From: Phycisphaerales bacterium
GTDB taxonomy: Bacteria; Planctomycetota; Phycisphaerae; Phycisphaerales; UBA1924
Length of the DNA: 52,550 bases
Direction of reading: 5' to 3'
Assembly: GCA_022843045.1 (NCBI GenBank)
Contig: JALHOJ010000021.1
Coordinates: 1-52,550, forward strand
The number at the start of each line of letters is the position of its first letter. Positions within the stretch are counted from its first letter, which is position 1. Both the position numbers and the translations under genes were made by a program. Below are positions 32,707 through 40,547 of the stretch, piece by piece. The notes beneath the pieces are model-generated. The model saw nothing but the letters and a program-made list of their open reading frames with translations, searched no databases and was not told the origin of the DNA.

Positions 32707-33654
32707 ATGAGTGGAGAGGTGACTGTTTCCAATTCCCAACCCGGGTCCGCCGGCGCACGCGTGGAAAGCGTGCCAGCCGCTGCACGCGATCGCAGGTCCA
32801 CCTCGGACCTCCAGCACTACATTCGCGAAATTTCCAAGACGCCCCTCCTCACCCTCGAAGAAGAGCGTGAACTGGGCTGGAAGGTCCTCAACGAAAACTG
32901 CCCCATGGCCCGCGAGCGGATGATCCGCTCGAACCTGCGCCTTGTGGTCGCCATCGCCAAGCACTATTCCAACCGTGGCTTGCCCCTCAGCGACCTTATC
33001 GAAGAAGGCAATATCGGCCTCATGCGGGCCGTCGAAGGCTTCGACCCCGCCCAGGGTGCCCGCTTCAGCACCTACGCATCCTGGTGGATCAAGCAGGGCA
33101 TCAAGCGTGCCCTCGTCAATGCCAACCAGCCCGTCCACATCCCGGCGTACATGCTCGAACTCGTCGGCAAGTGGAAGCAAGCCCACCGCCGCCTCGAAGC
33201 CGAACTCGGCGCCGCACCCTCCCTGCAAGATCTCGCCCGCGTGATGGACCTGCCCATCCGCAAGGTCCGCCTGATCAAGCGGGCCGTCAAGGCCCTCCAG
33301 AGCCCCTCGCAGGCCCCGCTGAACACCTTCGGCGAGCTGATGAACCTGTCCGACATCATCGCTGACAGCCGCGCTTCAGAGCCGGGCGAATCGATGTTCA
33401 AGGACGAAGAGCTCAAGCTCCTCCGTCAGCTCCTTGACTCCATCGATGACCGCGAAGCCAAGGTCATCCGCATGCGTTTCGGCCTCGATGGCAGCGAGCC
33501 CATGACCCTCAAGGAAATCGCCGACGAACTGGGCATGAGCCGCGAACGCGCCCGCCAGATCTCCGACGAGGCGATCACCAAGCTCCACGAGAAGCTCACC
33601 AGCGACCGCCCGACGCAGCACGTGCGGGAGGGCGAGTCGGTGTTTGCGAAGTGA
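32707..33654 (+). CDS. RNA polymerase sigma-70 family factor, RpoD/SigA type
   Basis: 315 residues. Region 1.2 ([22 protein letters not shown]), region 2 ([39 protein letters not shown], then the 2.3/2.4 stretch [17 protein letters not shown]), region 3 ([22 protein letters not shown]) and region 4 ([39 protein letters not shown]) are all present. Region 1.1 and the non-conserved insert are missing, so it is a short primary-type or group 2 sigma. Region 2.4 and 4.2 helices are intact, suggesting recognition of standard -35/-10 promoters. Whether it is the essential sigma cannot be told from one window. It ends at a strong terminator. Confidence 0.93.
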   Translation: MSGEVTVSNSQPGSAGARVESVPAAARDRRSTSDLQHYIREISKTPLLTLEEERELGWKVLNENCPMARERMIRSNLRLVVAIAKHYSNRGLPLSDLIEEGNIGLMRAVEGFDPAQGARFSTYASWWIKQGIKRALVNANQPVHIPAYMLELVGKWKQAHRRLEAELGAAPSLQDLARVMDLPIRKVRLIKRAVKALQSPSQAPLNTFGELMNLSDIIADSRASEPGESMFKDEELKLLRQLLDSIDDREAKVIRMRFGLDGSEPMTLKEIADELGMSRERARQISDEAITKLHEKLTSDRPTQHVREGESVFAK

Positions 33655-33699
33655 AGCGGACGTGACGAAGTGACTGAGTAACCAAGTGACCAAGTTGAA

Positions 33700-33728
33700 A
33701 AGCCTCGGCTGATGCCGAGGCTTTTTTT
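33700..33728 (+). terminator. Intrinsic terminator after the sigma factor gene
   Basis: A perfect 10-bp stem (33700-33709 with 33714-33723) closes a TGAT loop, followed by a run of T to 33728. The A residues before the stem also make it usable from the opposite strand, where tatA ends at 33807. Confidence 0.92.
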
Positions 33729-33806
33729 CGTGGATTCGTTGTGTTGGACGCGGTGGGCGAGGGGGTGAACGCCGGTTTTGCGACGCTCTTTCCCTCGCGC
33801 AATCGG

Positions 33807-34085
33807 TTACTGGGCGTCGGTGTTGGTGACGTTCTGGCCCTGGGCGACGCGGCGTTCTTCGCCGGCGGGACCGAGGGGGGCTCGGTACGCGGTGCCGCCT
33901 TCGGTGATGGCGCGGGGCTGGTTCTCAGCCTTCTGAACCTCCTCCTCCACGCCCTTGAGGCCCTTCTTGAACTCGACAATGCTCTTGCCCAGATTCTTGC
34001 CGACATTGGGGAGGCGGCTGCCGAAGATGAGCAGGCCGACGATCAGGATGATCAGCAATTCCCAGCCGGAGAAGTTGAAAGGCAT
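33807..34085 (-). CDS. tatA: Twin-arginine translocase subunit TatA
   Basis: 92 residues from the ATG at 34083-34085. A TTG five codons upstream overlaps the likely ribosome binding site TTGGAG, so it is rejected. One N-terminal membrane helix (WELLIILIVGLLIFG) is followed by the TatA hinge and amphipathic helix (SRLPNVGKNLGKSIVEFKKGLKGVEEEV), with the Phe-Gly-x-x-x-Leu-Pro signature in FGSRLP. TatA forms the variable pore for folded proteins with RR leaders; at least two such substrates (the Gfo/Idh proteins) are encoded in this window. TatC is not adjacent. TatB is an alternative reading, but the length and tail suit TatA. Confidence 0.92.
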   Translation of the reverse strand: MPFNFSGWELLIILIVGLLIFGSRLPNVGKNLGKSIVEFKKGLKGVEEEVQKAENQPRAITEGGTAYRAPLGPAGEERRVAQGQNVTNTDAQ

Positions 34086-34210
34086 ATGTGCAAACTCCAA
34101 GGGCGGCCCCCCGCATCCAATGCGGACGGGCCACTGATGATTATACGCGTGAGAGCCGAACGTGTTGGGGGGAAGGGGATTGCGTGCTGTGATGCACGCA
34201 AACGCGTGAG

Positions 34211-36730
34211 TTACTGGCCGGTCCTTTCCGTCTCCTTGCCTTCGCTTGGCTGCTTTGCCGGCTTCACATACCTGTCAAGCCACTCCACCGTCTCCGCCTG
34301 CACATGCAGCGCGGATTCCATCGCCGAGTATCCGTGGCTCTCAAACGGCAGCATCACCAGCTTCGCCGTGCCGCCCAGGCCCTTGATCGCCGCGAACAGC
34401 CGTTCGCTCTGCATCGGAAACGTACCCGGGTTGTTGTCGATCTGACCGTGGATCATGAGGAGTGGCGTCTTGATCCGATCGGCGTACGTGAACGGGCTCA
34501 TCTTGTTGTACGTGTCGCCTGCTTCCCAATACGTCCGTCGCTCGCCCTGGAAACCGAACGGCGTCAGCGTGCGGTTGTACGCTCCGCTTCGCGCCACGCC
34601 CGCTCGGAACAGATCGCTGTGCGCCAGAAGGTTGGCCGTCATGAACGCCCCGTAGCTGTGTCCGCCCACCGCCACTCGGTCGCGATCCGCGACGCCCAAC
34701 TCCACGCACTTGTCAATCGCCGCCTGCGCGCTCGACACGATCTGCTGCACAAACGTGTCGTTGACCGTTTCCGGATCGCCGATCACCGGCATCGTCGCAT
34801 CATCAAGCACCGCGTACCCCGCGAACACCAGACACAGGTGGCTGCTGCCCCCCATCCGCGTAAACGTCGTGGGCGTGCTCGAAACCTGTCCCGCCGTCGA
34901 CTTGTCGGTAAACTCCAGCGGATACGCCCACAGGAACAGCGGCAGCGGCCCGTCCTTGGCCTTGTCATACCCAGGCGGCAGATACAGCGTGCCGCTGAGT
35001 TCCACCCCGTCGCTGCGCGTGTACTTGATCAACTCCTTCTTCACCTCGCGCACCTGCGGCACCGGATCCGCAAACGAAGTAATCGCCACCCGCGCCCCTG
35101 CCGCGAATTCGGGCGAAGCGTTCGCCGCCGCGAGGTTCAGCGTCCGCGAAAAGTAATTGGGATAGTCACTGGGACTTTCAAAGCTCGTGATAAACGATGC
35201 CCCATCCGCCATCACGTCCACGACAGACTCATACCCGCTCGCCTCGCTCCGCCACAGCCGCTGCGGCTTGAGCGAATCCAGCGGCATCAAGTCCAGGAAC
35301 GGCCGATCCCCCTCGGGCGTCGCCCCGCTGCCAGACATCAGCAGCGCCGGCCCGCTCGCCGTCCGCTGCACCCGAATCACGCTTCGTCCCTTGGAGTTGA
35401 GCGTCCGCAACGGGCTGCCCGGGTCGTTGTACCGATCGTTGATCGACCGATCCGTCAGCACCCGCGGCTCGCTGCCCGCGGGGTTCGCCGCGTCATAGAT
35501 TCGAGTCGTGATCCACTTGCGATCGCGGTCATACTCGCTCGACAGCATCCAATCCCGCCCATCGACCGTCTCAAGAAAGTCCGTCCCCGCATCGCGGAAC
35601 TTCAGCTTGAACAACTCCCGCGGCTCGCCCGTAAACGGCGCATCCCACGCAAACAGCTGATCGCGGAACTCCGCCTTGTTCTTCGGATCGCCCCCGTCCA
35701 GCGCCTGTGTGTAGAGCAGCGTGGCCGGCGCATGCTCCATCCACTCAAATCCGCGCGGGCCGACTTCCACGCCCTCAATCGGAATCTGCTCGCGATCCTT
35801 CACATTGAATGCGCGAAGCTCCTTCACCACCTTGCCCGTGGCGAGTTCCAGCACCTCATACGTCTCGCTGAACAAGCTCGCCGGCACCGCATACGAGTAA
35901 GGCCGCACAATACGCGACGCCAGAAGCTGCTTTGCATCCGGGCTTGGGTCCAGCGCGGACCAGTTCGCAGGCGCGCCGATGTTCGTGATCGCCCCGCTCT
36001 GCGGATCCACGATCGCCAACTGAGTCGACATCACCCAATCGAACAGATCCTCGTCATACGAGTTCTTCAGCAGGTCTTGGAACGTGCGCACCTGCGCCCG
36101 CTTGCCGGTTGCTTCCTGCACCACCGGCCCAGTGGGCACCACCGGCTCCGCAGGCCTGCTCCCGCGATTGGGATTGACCAGCCGCACCAACAGCCGCCCA
36201 TCGCTCAGCCACCGAAACGCACCGCCCGACGCCGCGTTCAGATTCGTCGCGACCTTCTTGACGGACCCCGTCGACGTCTCGCCCACCCACAACTCAATCC
36301 GATCGCGGAACGTCACCGCCATCGCAAATCGCGACCCATCCCGCGTCCACGCCGGGCTGCCGATCCCGACGTCTGCCGCCGCTGGCAGCTTCAGATCAAT
36401 CGCCGGCGTTGCATTGTCCAGCGCCTTGCGCAGACTCGCCCCGACAAACCGACGCGGCCCGTGCGGCCCGTTCGTTTCAGGATTGATCCGCCGCCCCGCC
36501 AGCCGCAACATCGGCGCCGCCAGTTCGCTCACGGGCGGCATGGCTTCGCGATGGAGGAGCATCATCCACTGGCGTGTGGGATCCATCGAGATCGAAGGCG
36601 TCGGCTTGGCCTCGACGATGTCCGCGATCGCCGCAGGCGGCCGCTTGTACGCACTGTCATCGGATTGAGCGAGCGCGGCGGGGAGGAGAGGCGAAAAGAG
36701 TGGCAGCATGAGGAGTGCGGTGAGTCGCAT
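34211..36730 (-). CDS. S9-family prolyl oligopeptidase-type peptidase, glutamyl endopeptidase-like
   Basis: 839 residues with an N-terminal signal peptide (TALLMLPLFSPLLPAALAQS). A beta-propeller region (about 40-560) starts with PSISMDPTRQWMMLLHREAMPPVSELAAPMLRLAG, and RINPETNGPHGPR follows. The alpha/beta hydrolase domain (~600-839) has GGHSYGAF with Ser692, DNNPGTFPMQS supplying the Asp, and PFESHGYSAMES supplying the His. The opening motifs match the plant chloroplast glutamyl endopeptidase (CGEP) group of S9 as I remember it. A secreted or periplasmic peptidase cutting after acidic residues is inferred. tatA follows 125 bases later on the same strand. Confidence 0.9.
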   Translation of the reverse strand: MRLTALLMLPLFSPLLPAALAQSDDSAYKRPPAAIADIVEAKPTPSISMDPTRQWMMLLHREAMPPVSELAAPMLRLAGRRINPETNGPHGPRRFVGASLRKALDNATPAIDLKLPAAADVGIGSPAWTRDGSRFAMAVTFRDRIELWVGETSTGSVKKVATNLNAASGGAFRWLSDGRLLVRLVNPNRGSRPAEPVVPTGPVVQEATGKRAQVRTFQDLLKNSYDEDLFDWVMSTQLAIVDPQSGAITNIGAPANWSALDPSPDAKQLLASRIVRPYSYAVPASLFSETYEVLELATGKVVKELRAFNVKDREQIPIEGVEVGPRGFEWMEHAPATLLYTQALDGGDPKNKAEFRDQLFAWDAPFTGEPRELFKLKFRDAGTDFLETVDGRDWMLSSEYDRDRKWITTRIYDAANPAGSEPRVLTDRSINDRYNDPGSPLRTLNSKGRSVIRVQRTASGPALLMSGSGATPEGDRPFLDLMPLDSLKPQRLWRSEASGYESVVDVMADGASFITSFESPSDYPNYFSRTLNLAAANASPEFAAGARVAITSFADPVPQVREVKKELIKYTRSDGVELSGTLYLPPGYDKAKDGPLPLFLWAYPLEFTDKSTAGQVSSTPTTFTRMGGSSHLCLVFAGYAVLDDATMPVIGDPETVNDTFVQQIVSSAQAAIDKCVELGVADRDRVAVGGHSYGAFMTANLLAHSDLFRAGVARSGAYNRTLTPFGFQGERRTYWEAGDTYNKMSPFTYADRIKTPLLMIHGQIDNNPGTFPMQSERLFAAIKGLGGTAKLVMLPFESHGYSAMESALHVQAETVEWLDRYVKPAKQPSEGKETERTGQ

Positions 36731-36918
36731 GGGCGGAGGTTAGTGTGGCGGCGAGGTTGCGGCGGGCCGACATCGTGAACAGGACCCGCATCCGCGCTCG
36801 CCCCGGTACCCGGATAGGATTCTTTTCGGTACGGTGCCGGCATTCCCTGTGGAAGACCTCGGGCGGAGTTGCTCGAGGGCAGGCCGGAAGGAACACCGTT
36901 GATACGCGGAGGTGCGTC

Positions 36919-37416
36919 ATGGCGAACTTGAACAAGGTGATGTTGATTGGGAATCTGACGCGGGACGTGGAATTGCGTTCGATTTCCAGCGGCAACTCGG
37001 TCGCGCAGATCGGGCTGGCCATCAACCGCAGCTGGACCGGCCAAGATGGCGAGAAGCGTGAAGAAGTGACGTACGTCGATTGCGAAGCTTGGGGCAAGAC
37101 CGCAGAAATCATGCACAAGTACCTGGCCAAGGGTCGGCCTGTGTTCGTTGAGGGTCGCCTCAAGCTCGACACCTGGGACGACAAGGAAAGCGGCGCCAAG
37201 CGCAGCAAGATGAAGGTCGTGGTCGAAAGCTTCCAATTCCTCGACAGCGGCAATCGTCAGGGCGGCGGTGGTGGTGGGGGCGGTGGCGACGGCACCGTCG
37301 AAACCCGCCCGGCGGCCCGCAACCCGGCCCCGGCACGCGGCTCGGGCGGGTCATCGCGGCAGAGCGCCCCGCAGGATGACGGCCCCAGCATGTCGCCCGA
37401 CGACATTCCGTTCTAA
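36919..37416 (+). CDS. ssb: Single-stranded DNA-binding protein
   Basis: 165 residues from the ATG at 36919, preceded by GGAGG at the right distance. The OB fold covers about 1-110: LNKVMLIGNLTRDVELRSI, YVDCEAWGKTAEIMHKYLAKG, VFVEGRLKLDTWDDKE, KMKVVVESFQFL. A Gly-rich linker (nine glycines in a row) and an Arg/Pro/Ser-rich stretch follow. The C-terminal tip DDIPF is the conserved partner-binding tail. It coats ssDNA in replication and repair and recruits partners such as RecQ. Upstream it is divergent from the S9 peptidase; downstream are two large hairpins. Confidence 0.97.
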   Translation: MANLNKVMLIGNLTRDVELRSISSGNSVAQIGLAINRSWTGQDGEKREEVTYVDCEAWGKTAEIMHKYLAKGRPVFVEGRLKLDTWDDKESGAKRSKMKVVVESFQFLDSGNRQGGGGGGGGGDGTVETRPAARNPAPARGSGGSSRQSAPQDDGPSMSPDDIPF

Positions 37417-37438
37417 TTTCAGCGTGTCCCACCCGTGC

Positions 37439-37472
37439 CATAGAAGTCGTCGGCTCAGCGACGACTTCTATG
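37439..37472. repeat. Perfect 14-bp inverted repeat, hairpin A
   Basis: Arms 37439-37452 and 37459-37472 are exact complements around a GCTCAG loop. The arm begins CATAGAAGTCG. It lies 22 bases after the ssb stop. There is no T-tract, so classical termination is doubtful. Confidence 0.8.
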
Positions 37473-37497
37473 ACGCTGGCCGCGTGAAGTGCAAGAA

Positions 37498-37531
37498 CAT
37501 CGAAGTCGGCTCAGAGCAGCCGACTTCGATG
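37498..37531. repeat. Perfect 14-bp inverted repeat, hairpin B
   Basis: Arms 37498-37511 and 37518-37531 pair exactly around CAGAGC. The arm begins CATCGAAGTCG, so A and B share CATnGAAGTCG outer arms while the inner arms differ. It lies 18 bases from the stop of the convergent permease gene. Confidence 0.8.
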
Positions 37532-37548
37532 GCAAGTGCGTTAGCGCT

Positions 37549-38904
37549 TCAGGCAACACGCTTCCACACGTAGTACACCGGCACACCCGCAGCCAGCACG
37601 CCGACCCATGTGAGCGTCGTCTTGGGATCATCCATGATCGACAGCACCGTCATGGCGATGCTGCTGAGTAGGAACACAGCGGGCACCACCGGATACCCAG
37701 GCGTGCGGAACGAACGTTCCGCATCGGGCTGCCTTGCGCGCAAGATGAAGAGCGTGCCAGCCCCCAGGCCGTAGAAGATCCACATTGTAAAAACGAAGGT
37801 GCCCGCCAGCTTGTCAAACTGCTGCAGGAACAGCACCGCGGCGCAGGAGAGGGTCATCTGCGTCCACAGCGCAACCGCGGGCGTCTCAAACCGCGGATGA
37901 ATCTTCGCGAGGAAGCTGAAGAGCAGGCCATCGCGGGCTTGCGCGAACGTCACCCGCGCACCGGTCATCACGCTGGCGTGGGAACTGCCTAGCGTCGAGA
38001 TGATGATCATGATCGTCACCACCGTCGCGCCAATTGGCCCGGCAAACTTCTCGAGCAGCACGGGCGCAACCGTGGGAGTCTCACGCATCTGCGGAATCGG
38101 AATGTGCCAGAGATACACCGCGTTCGCAAGCACATACAACCCGATGACGCTGAGCGTCCCCAGGATGTAGACACGCGGCAGCGTCTTCTTGGGTTCCTTG
38201 ACCTCACCCGCGATCGCGCCCACGTCGCTCCAGCCGTCATACGTCCACATGATGGCGGCCATAACGGGCACCAGGGCTTGGAAGAGCGTCTTGGGACTGA
38301 GCACGGAGACGAAGCCGCCCCCCGAGCCATTGGCACCCGGCGCAAGCGACTCTCGTACCGCCGCGGCGACGCCCAGCACAATGATCGCGGCGAGTGCGCC
38401 AAACTTCAGACTCGTCAGCACGATGGCAAACCGGGCGGAGGCCTTGACGCCGATCACGTTGATGACGGTCAGCACAACCAGCGCGCCGCACGTGAGCAGT
38501 TGCGGGCTCCAACCAAGACCCGTGAGCGTGTTGAAGTGCTCCGCGAATATGAACGCAATCCCCGCCGCCGCGGCGGGCTTGGTGATGAGCATGTACGTCC
38601 AGCCAAACACAAACGCCGGGCACGGTCCATACCCCTCACGGATGAAGACGTAGATGCCGCCCGACTTGGGCATCATGGTGGCGAGTTCTGCGAACGTGAG
38701 CGCACCGGCGAGCGCAATGAGGCCGCCGATGAGCCACAGCAGGAGGATGAGGTACGGATCGCCAAGCTGCTGGGCGATGGCCGTGGGCGTTCGGAAGATG
38801 CCCGAGCCGATGACGACCCCGACCATCACCGCGATCGCGCCCCAGAAGCCGACTTTGCGAGGAAGGTCCGGAGGGAGCTGGGCAGGATGATCAGCGGAAG
38901 CCAT
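37549..38904 (-). CDS. APC-superfamily amino acid permease
   Basis: 451 residues, twelve predicted membrane helices. The first helix contains the APC signature GFWGAIAVMVGVVIGSGIFRTP, in which the unwound GSGIF loop binds the substrate carboxylate and amino groups. LLLWLIGGLIALAGALTFAELATMMPKSGGIYVFIREGYG follows, typical of the LAT/basic APC group, and IMWTYDGWSDVGAIAGEVKEPKKTLPR lies near the middle (helix 6). It probably exchanges or imports amino acids; the substrate is not predictable. It is convergent with ssb, and its start faces a hairpin-repeat block. Confidence 0.92.
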   Translation of the reverse strand: MASADHPAQLPPDLPRKVGFWGAIAVMVGVVIGSGIFRTPTAIAQQLGDPYLILLLWLIGGLIALAGALTFAELATMMPKSGGIYVFIREGYGPCPAFVFGWTYMLITKPAAAAGIAFIFAEHFNTLTGLGWSPQLLTCGALVVLTVINVIGVKASARFAIVLTSLKFGALAAIIVLGVAAAVRESLAPGANGSGGGFVSVLSPKTLFQALVPVMAAIMWTYDGWSDVGAIAGEVKEPKKTLPRVYILGTLSVIGLYVLANAVYLWHIPIPQMRETPTVAPVLLEKFAGPIGATVVTIMIIISTLGSSHASVMTGARVTFAQARDGLLFSFLAKIHPRFETPAVALWTQMTLSCAAVLFLQQFDKLAGTFVFTMWIFYGLGAGTLFILRARQPDAERSFRTPGYPVVPAVFLLSSIAMTVLSIMDDPKTTLTWVGVLAAGVPVYYVWKRVA

Positions 38905-38929
38905 GAGCGATGATACCGACGCGACGTGG

Positions 38930-38970
38930 CACGGCCTTCCAGGCCGTGAGTCTCTGGGGCTTCTAGCCCC
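38930..38970 (-). repeat. Double-hairpin REP-like element, inverted copy
   Basis: Two hairpins, CACGGCCT/AGGCCGTG (38930-38948, loop TCC) and GGGGCT/AGCCCC (38956-38970, loop TCT). Read on the minus strand the order and loops (AGA then GGA) and the spacer AGAGACTCA match the elements at 38994-39035 and 40084-40125. Confidence 0.7.
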
Positions 38971-38993
38971 TGAGGGTTTCAGATGAACCGTCC

Positions 38994-39035
38994 AGGGCCT
39001 AGAAGGCCTTGATACTCATGGGCTAGAAGCCCATG
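38994..39035 (+). repeat. Double-hairpin REP-like element, copy 2
   Basis: AGGGCCT/AGGCCTT (38994-39010, one G-T pair, loop AGA) and CATGGGCT/AGCCCATG (39017-39035, loop AGA), followed by CCACT. It faces the inverted copy 23 bases upstream, forming a head-to-head pair in the gap before the zinc-ribbon genes. Confidence 0.7.
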
Positions 39036-39062
39036 CCACTCTCGCGGGGTTACGCTCGGACC

Positions 39063-39554
39063 ATGGTGCGGTGGGTGCTCAAGAAGTGGCCGATCAAGAT
39101 CCGCGATGATCGCGGGCGTGAAGTTCCTTTGACGAGCGAGCCTCAATACTCGTCTCACGAGTTTTCGTCGAGCCGTTGGTCGACCAAGTACATCGGCAAA
39201 CATCATGGGCGCAGGCTCGAATGGGAGAGTCGATCAAGTGCGACCTGGGCTCACATGATGTTGATCGGACTTGCCATGCCCGGGTTGAATTGGGCTGCTC
39301 GCTGGCTGACGTCTCCCCTCACGATCCCTGGCAAGCAGGTGATCATGTTGCTGGTTCTGATGGCTCTGATCTGGCCGCTTTTACCGCTATTGCTCAGAAT
39401 CCAGAGATGGGAAGAGCGAAAGCAACTTCGAACAAGTTACCTAGCGGCGGGCCACTGTCCATCGTGCGACTACGACCTGTCAGCCCAGCCGAAACAGCCC
39501 GATGGATGCTCGCTGTGCCCCGAATGCGGCGCGGCGTGGAAAATCAGCATATGA
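39063..39554 (+). CDS. Membrane protein with C-terminal zinc ribbon, tandem copy 1
   Basis: 163 residues from the ATG at 39063. The N-terminal ~20 residues are basic and identical to the next gene's. Two hydrophobic segments lie near 60-80 (WAHMMLIGLAMPGLNWAARW) and 92-112 (QVIMLLVLMALIWPLLPLLL). The C-terminus has a four-cysteine zinc ribbon, CPSCDYDLSAQ ... CSLCPECGAAW. Small membrane proteins with such C-x-x-C-x-Y-D-L ribbons are abundant in planctomycetes and have no known function. It ends 22 bases before copy 2. Confidence 0.75.
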   Translation: MVRWVLKKWPIKIRDDRGREVPLTSEPQYSSHEFSSSRWSTKYIGKHHGRRLEWESRSSATWAHMMLIGLAMPGLNWAARWLTSPLTIPGKQVIMLLVLMALIWPLLPLLLRIQRWEERKQLRTSYLAAGHCPSCDYDLSAQPKQPDGCSLCPECGAAWKISI

Positions 39555-39576
39555 TCGCCCATCGTACTGTGAACCC

Positions 39577-40092
39577 ATGGTGCGGTGGGTGCTCAAGAAG
39601 TGGCCGATCAAGATCCGCGACGATCGCGGGCGTGAGACGCCCTTGATCAATCCGCCCAGGTGGCCGCGAGGATCGAGAAAAGGCTGGTGGCAGCCGCAAT
39701 ATGTCGGAACCCACTCCGGCCTAAGGCTCGAGGCGCAGCTGCGCAACGACGCCGTCTTTCCGTACGGATTGGCGCCCGTCATTGTGTTCTTTGTCACGCT
39801 GCATTTTTCGAAGTACCTTGTGCCGTTTTACGGATGGCAAGGAGAGATCATCCGCGGCGCGATCGTGCTCGCGATCTCGATTCCTTTCAGCTTCTACAAC
39901 CTCAGATCGCATCGAGCGAGAGCAAGCCCAGAACTGGTTCGATCCTACTTGGCGAGCAACCGCTGTCCGTCGTGCGACTACGACCTCTCGGCTCAAGTTG
40001 CCGCCGCTGATGAGTGCAAGGTCTGCTCCGAATGCGGCGCGGCATGGAGGATGGCGTCGCCGCCCGCAGAGGTTCAATCAACTCCGGCCTAG
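39577..40092 (+). CDS. Membrane protein with C-terminal zinc ribbon, tandem copy 2
   Basis: 171 residues from the ATG at 39577. The first 20 residues and roughly the first 60 bases are nearly identical to copy 1, then the middle diverges strongly before similarity returns at SYLASNRCPSCDYDLSAQ. Two hydrophobic segments lie near 63-82 (PYGLAPVIVFFVTLHFSKYL) and 90-108 (IIRGAIVLAISIPFSFYN). The second ribbon half is CKVCSECGAAW. A local duplication explains the pair. Its stop codon lies inside a REP-like hairpin (40084-40101). Confidence 0.75.
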   Translation: MVRWVLKKWPIKIRDDRGRETPLINPPRWPRGSRKGWWQPQYVGTHSGLRLEAQLRNDAVFPYGLAPVIVFFVTLHFSKYLVPFYGWQGEIIRGAIVLAISIPFSFYNLRSHRARASPELVRSYLASNRCPSCDYDLSAQVAAADECKVCSECGAAWRMASPPAEVQSTPA

Positions 40093-40125
40093 AAGGCCCG
40101 GAGACACATGGGCTGGAAGCCCATG
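40084..40125 (+). repeat. Double-hairpin REP-like element, copy 3
   Basis: CCGGCCT/AGGCCCGG (40084-40101, one bulged C, loop AGA) and CATGGGCT/AGCCCATG (40107-40125, loop GGA). The second stem is identical to that of copy 2, 1.09 kb upstream. The element covers the end of zinc-ribbon copy 2 and precedes the convergent DUF4870 gene. Confidence 0.7.
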
Positions 40126-40132
40126 CTACTGG

Positions 40133-40528
40133 CTACATCCCCGGCTTGATGAACCGCACCGTCACCGGATACCGATACACCTTTCCCTGAAATGCCGCAC
40201 GCGTCCCCAGGATCGCTCCCGCGACCGCAAGCGCTCCCAACGCCGGGTACAGCAGCAACGCGCCGACACCGCAAGACATCAGAGTCGGAATCAGCGCCAG
40301 CAGCGAGTAGATCAGCAGCGACAACTGGAAGTTCATCGACTCCCGCCCATGATCGTCAATGAACACCGACCCCTCTCGCTTGATGAACCACATCACCCAC
40401 GCCGCGAGCAGCGGCAATGCAGCCAGAACCCCGCCGGTCGCCACGGCGGGGATGATGCACAAGCAAGGCAGGATGTGGAGCCACGCGGCGTAGGAGCGGC
40501 CTGGATCCGCGGTGTTGGTTGCGTCCAT
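40133..40528 (-). CDS. DUF4870-like small membrane protein
   Basis: 131 residues from the ATG at 40526-40528; a GTG six codons upstream is possible. The pattern is that of DUF4870/TIC20-like proteins: AAWLHILPCLCIIPAVATGGVLAALPLLAAWVMWFIKREGSVFIDDHGRESMNFQLSLLIY, in which helix 2 runs into a charged stretch with D-x-H-G-x-E-x-x-N-F-Q. Two more helices follow (LIPTLMSCGVGALLLYPALGALAVAGAILG). Function unknown. It follows the Gfo/Idh gene by 19 bases and is likely its operon partner. Confidence 0.85.
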   Translation of the reverse strand: MDATNTADPGRSYAAWLHILPCLCIIPAVATGGVLAALPLLAAWVMWFIKREGSVFIDDHGRESMNFQLSLLIYSLLALIPTLMSCGVGALLLYPALGALAVAGAILGTRAAFQGKVYRYPVTVRFIKPGM

Positions 40529-40547
40529 CGAGGGCGATTGTTGCACG

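Noticed and set aside
34304..36778. 824-codon plus-strand frame opposite the S9 peptidase
   Set aside because: Arg/His/Pro-rich shadow of a clear peptidase with a catalytic triad.
36815..36820. TAGGAT as -10 of ssb
   Set aside because: The same hexamer occurs before the sigma factor, but here there is neither a TG extension nor a -35 match.
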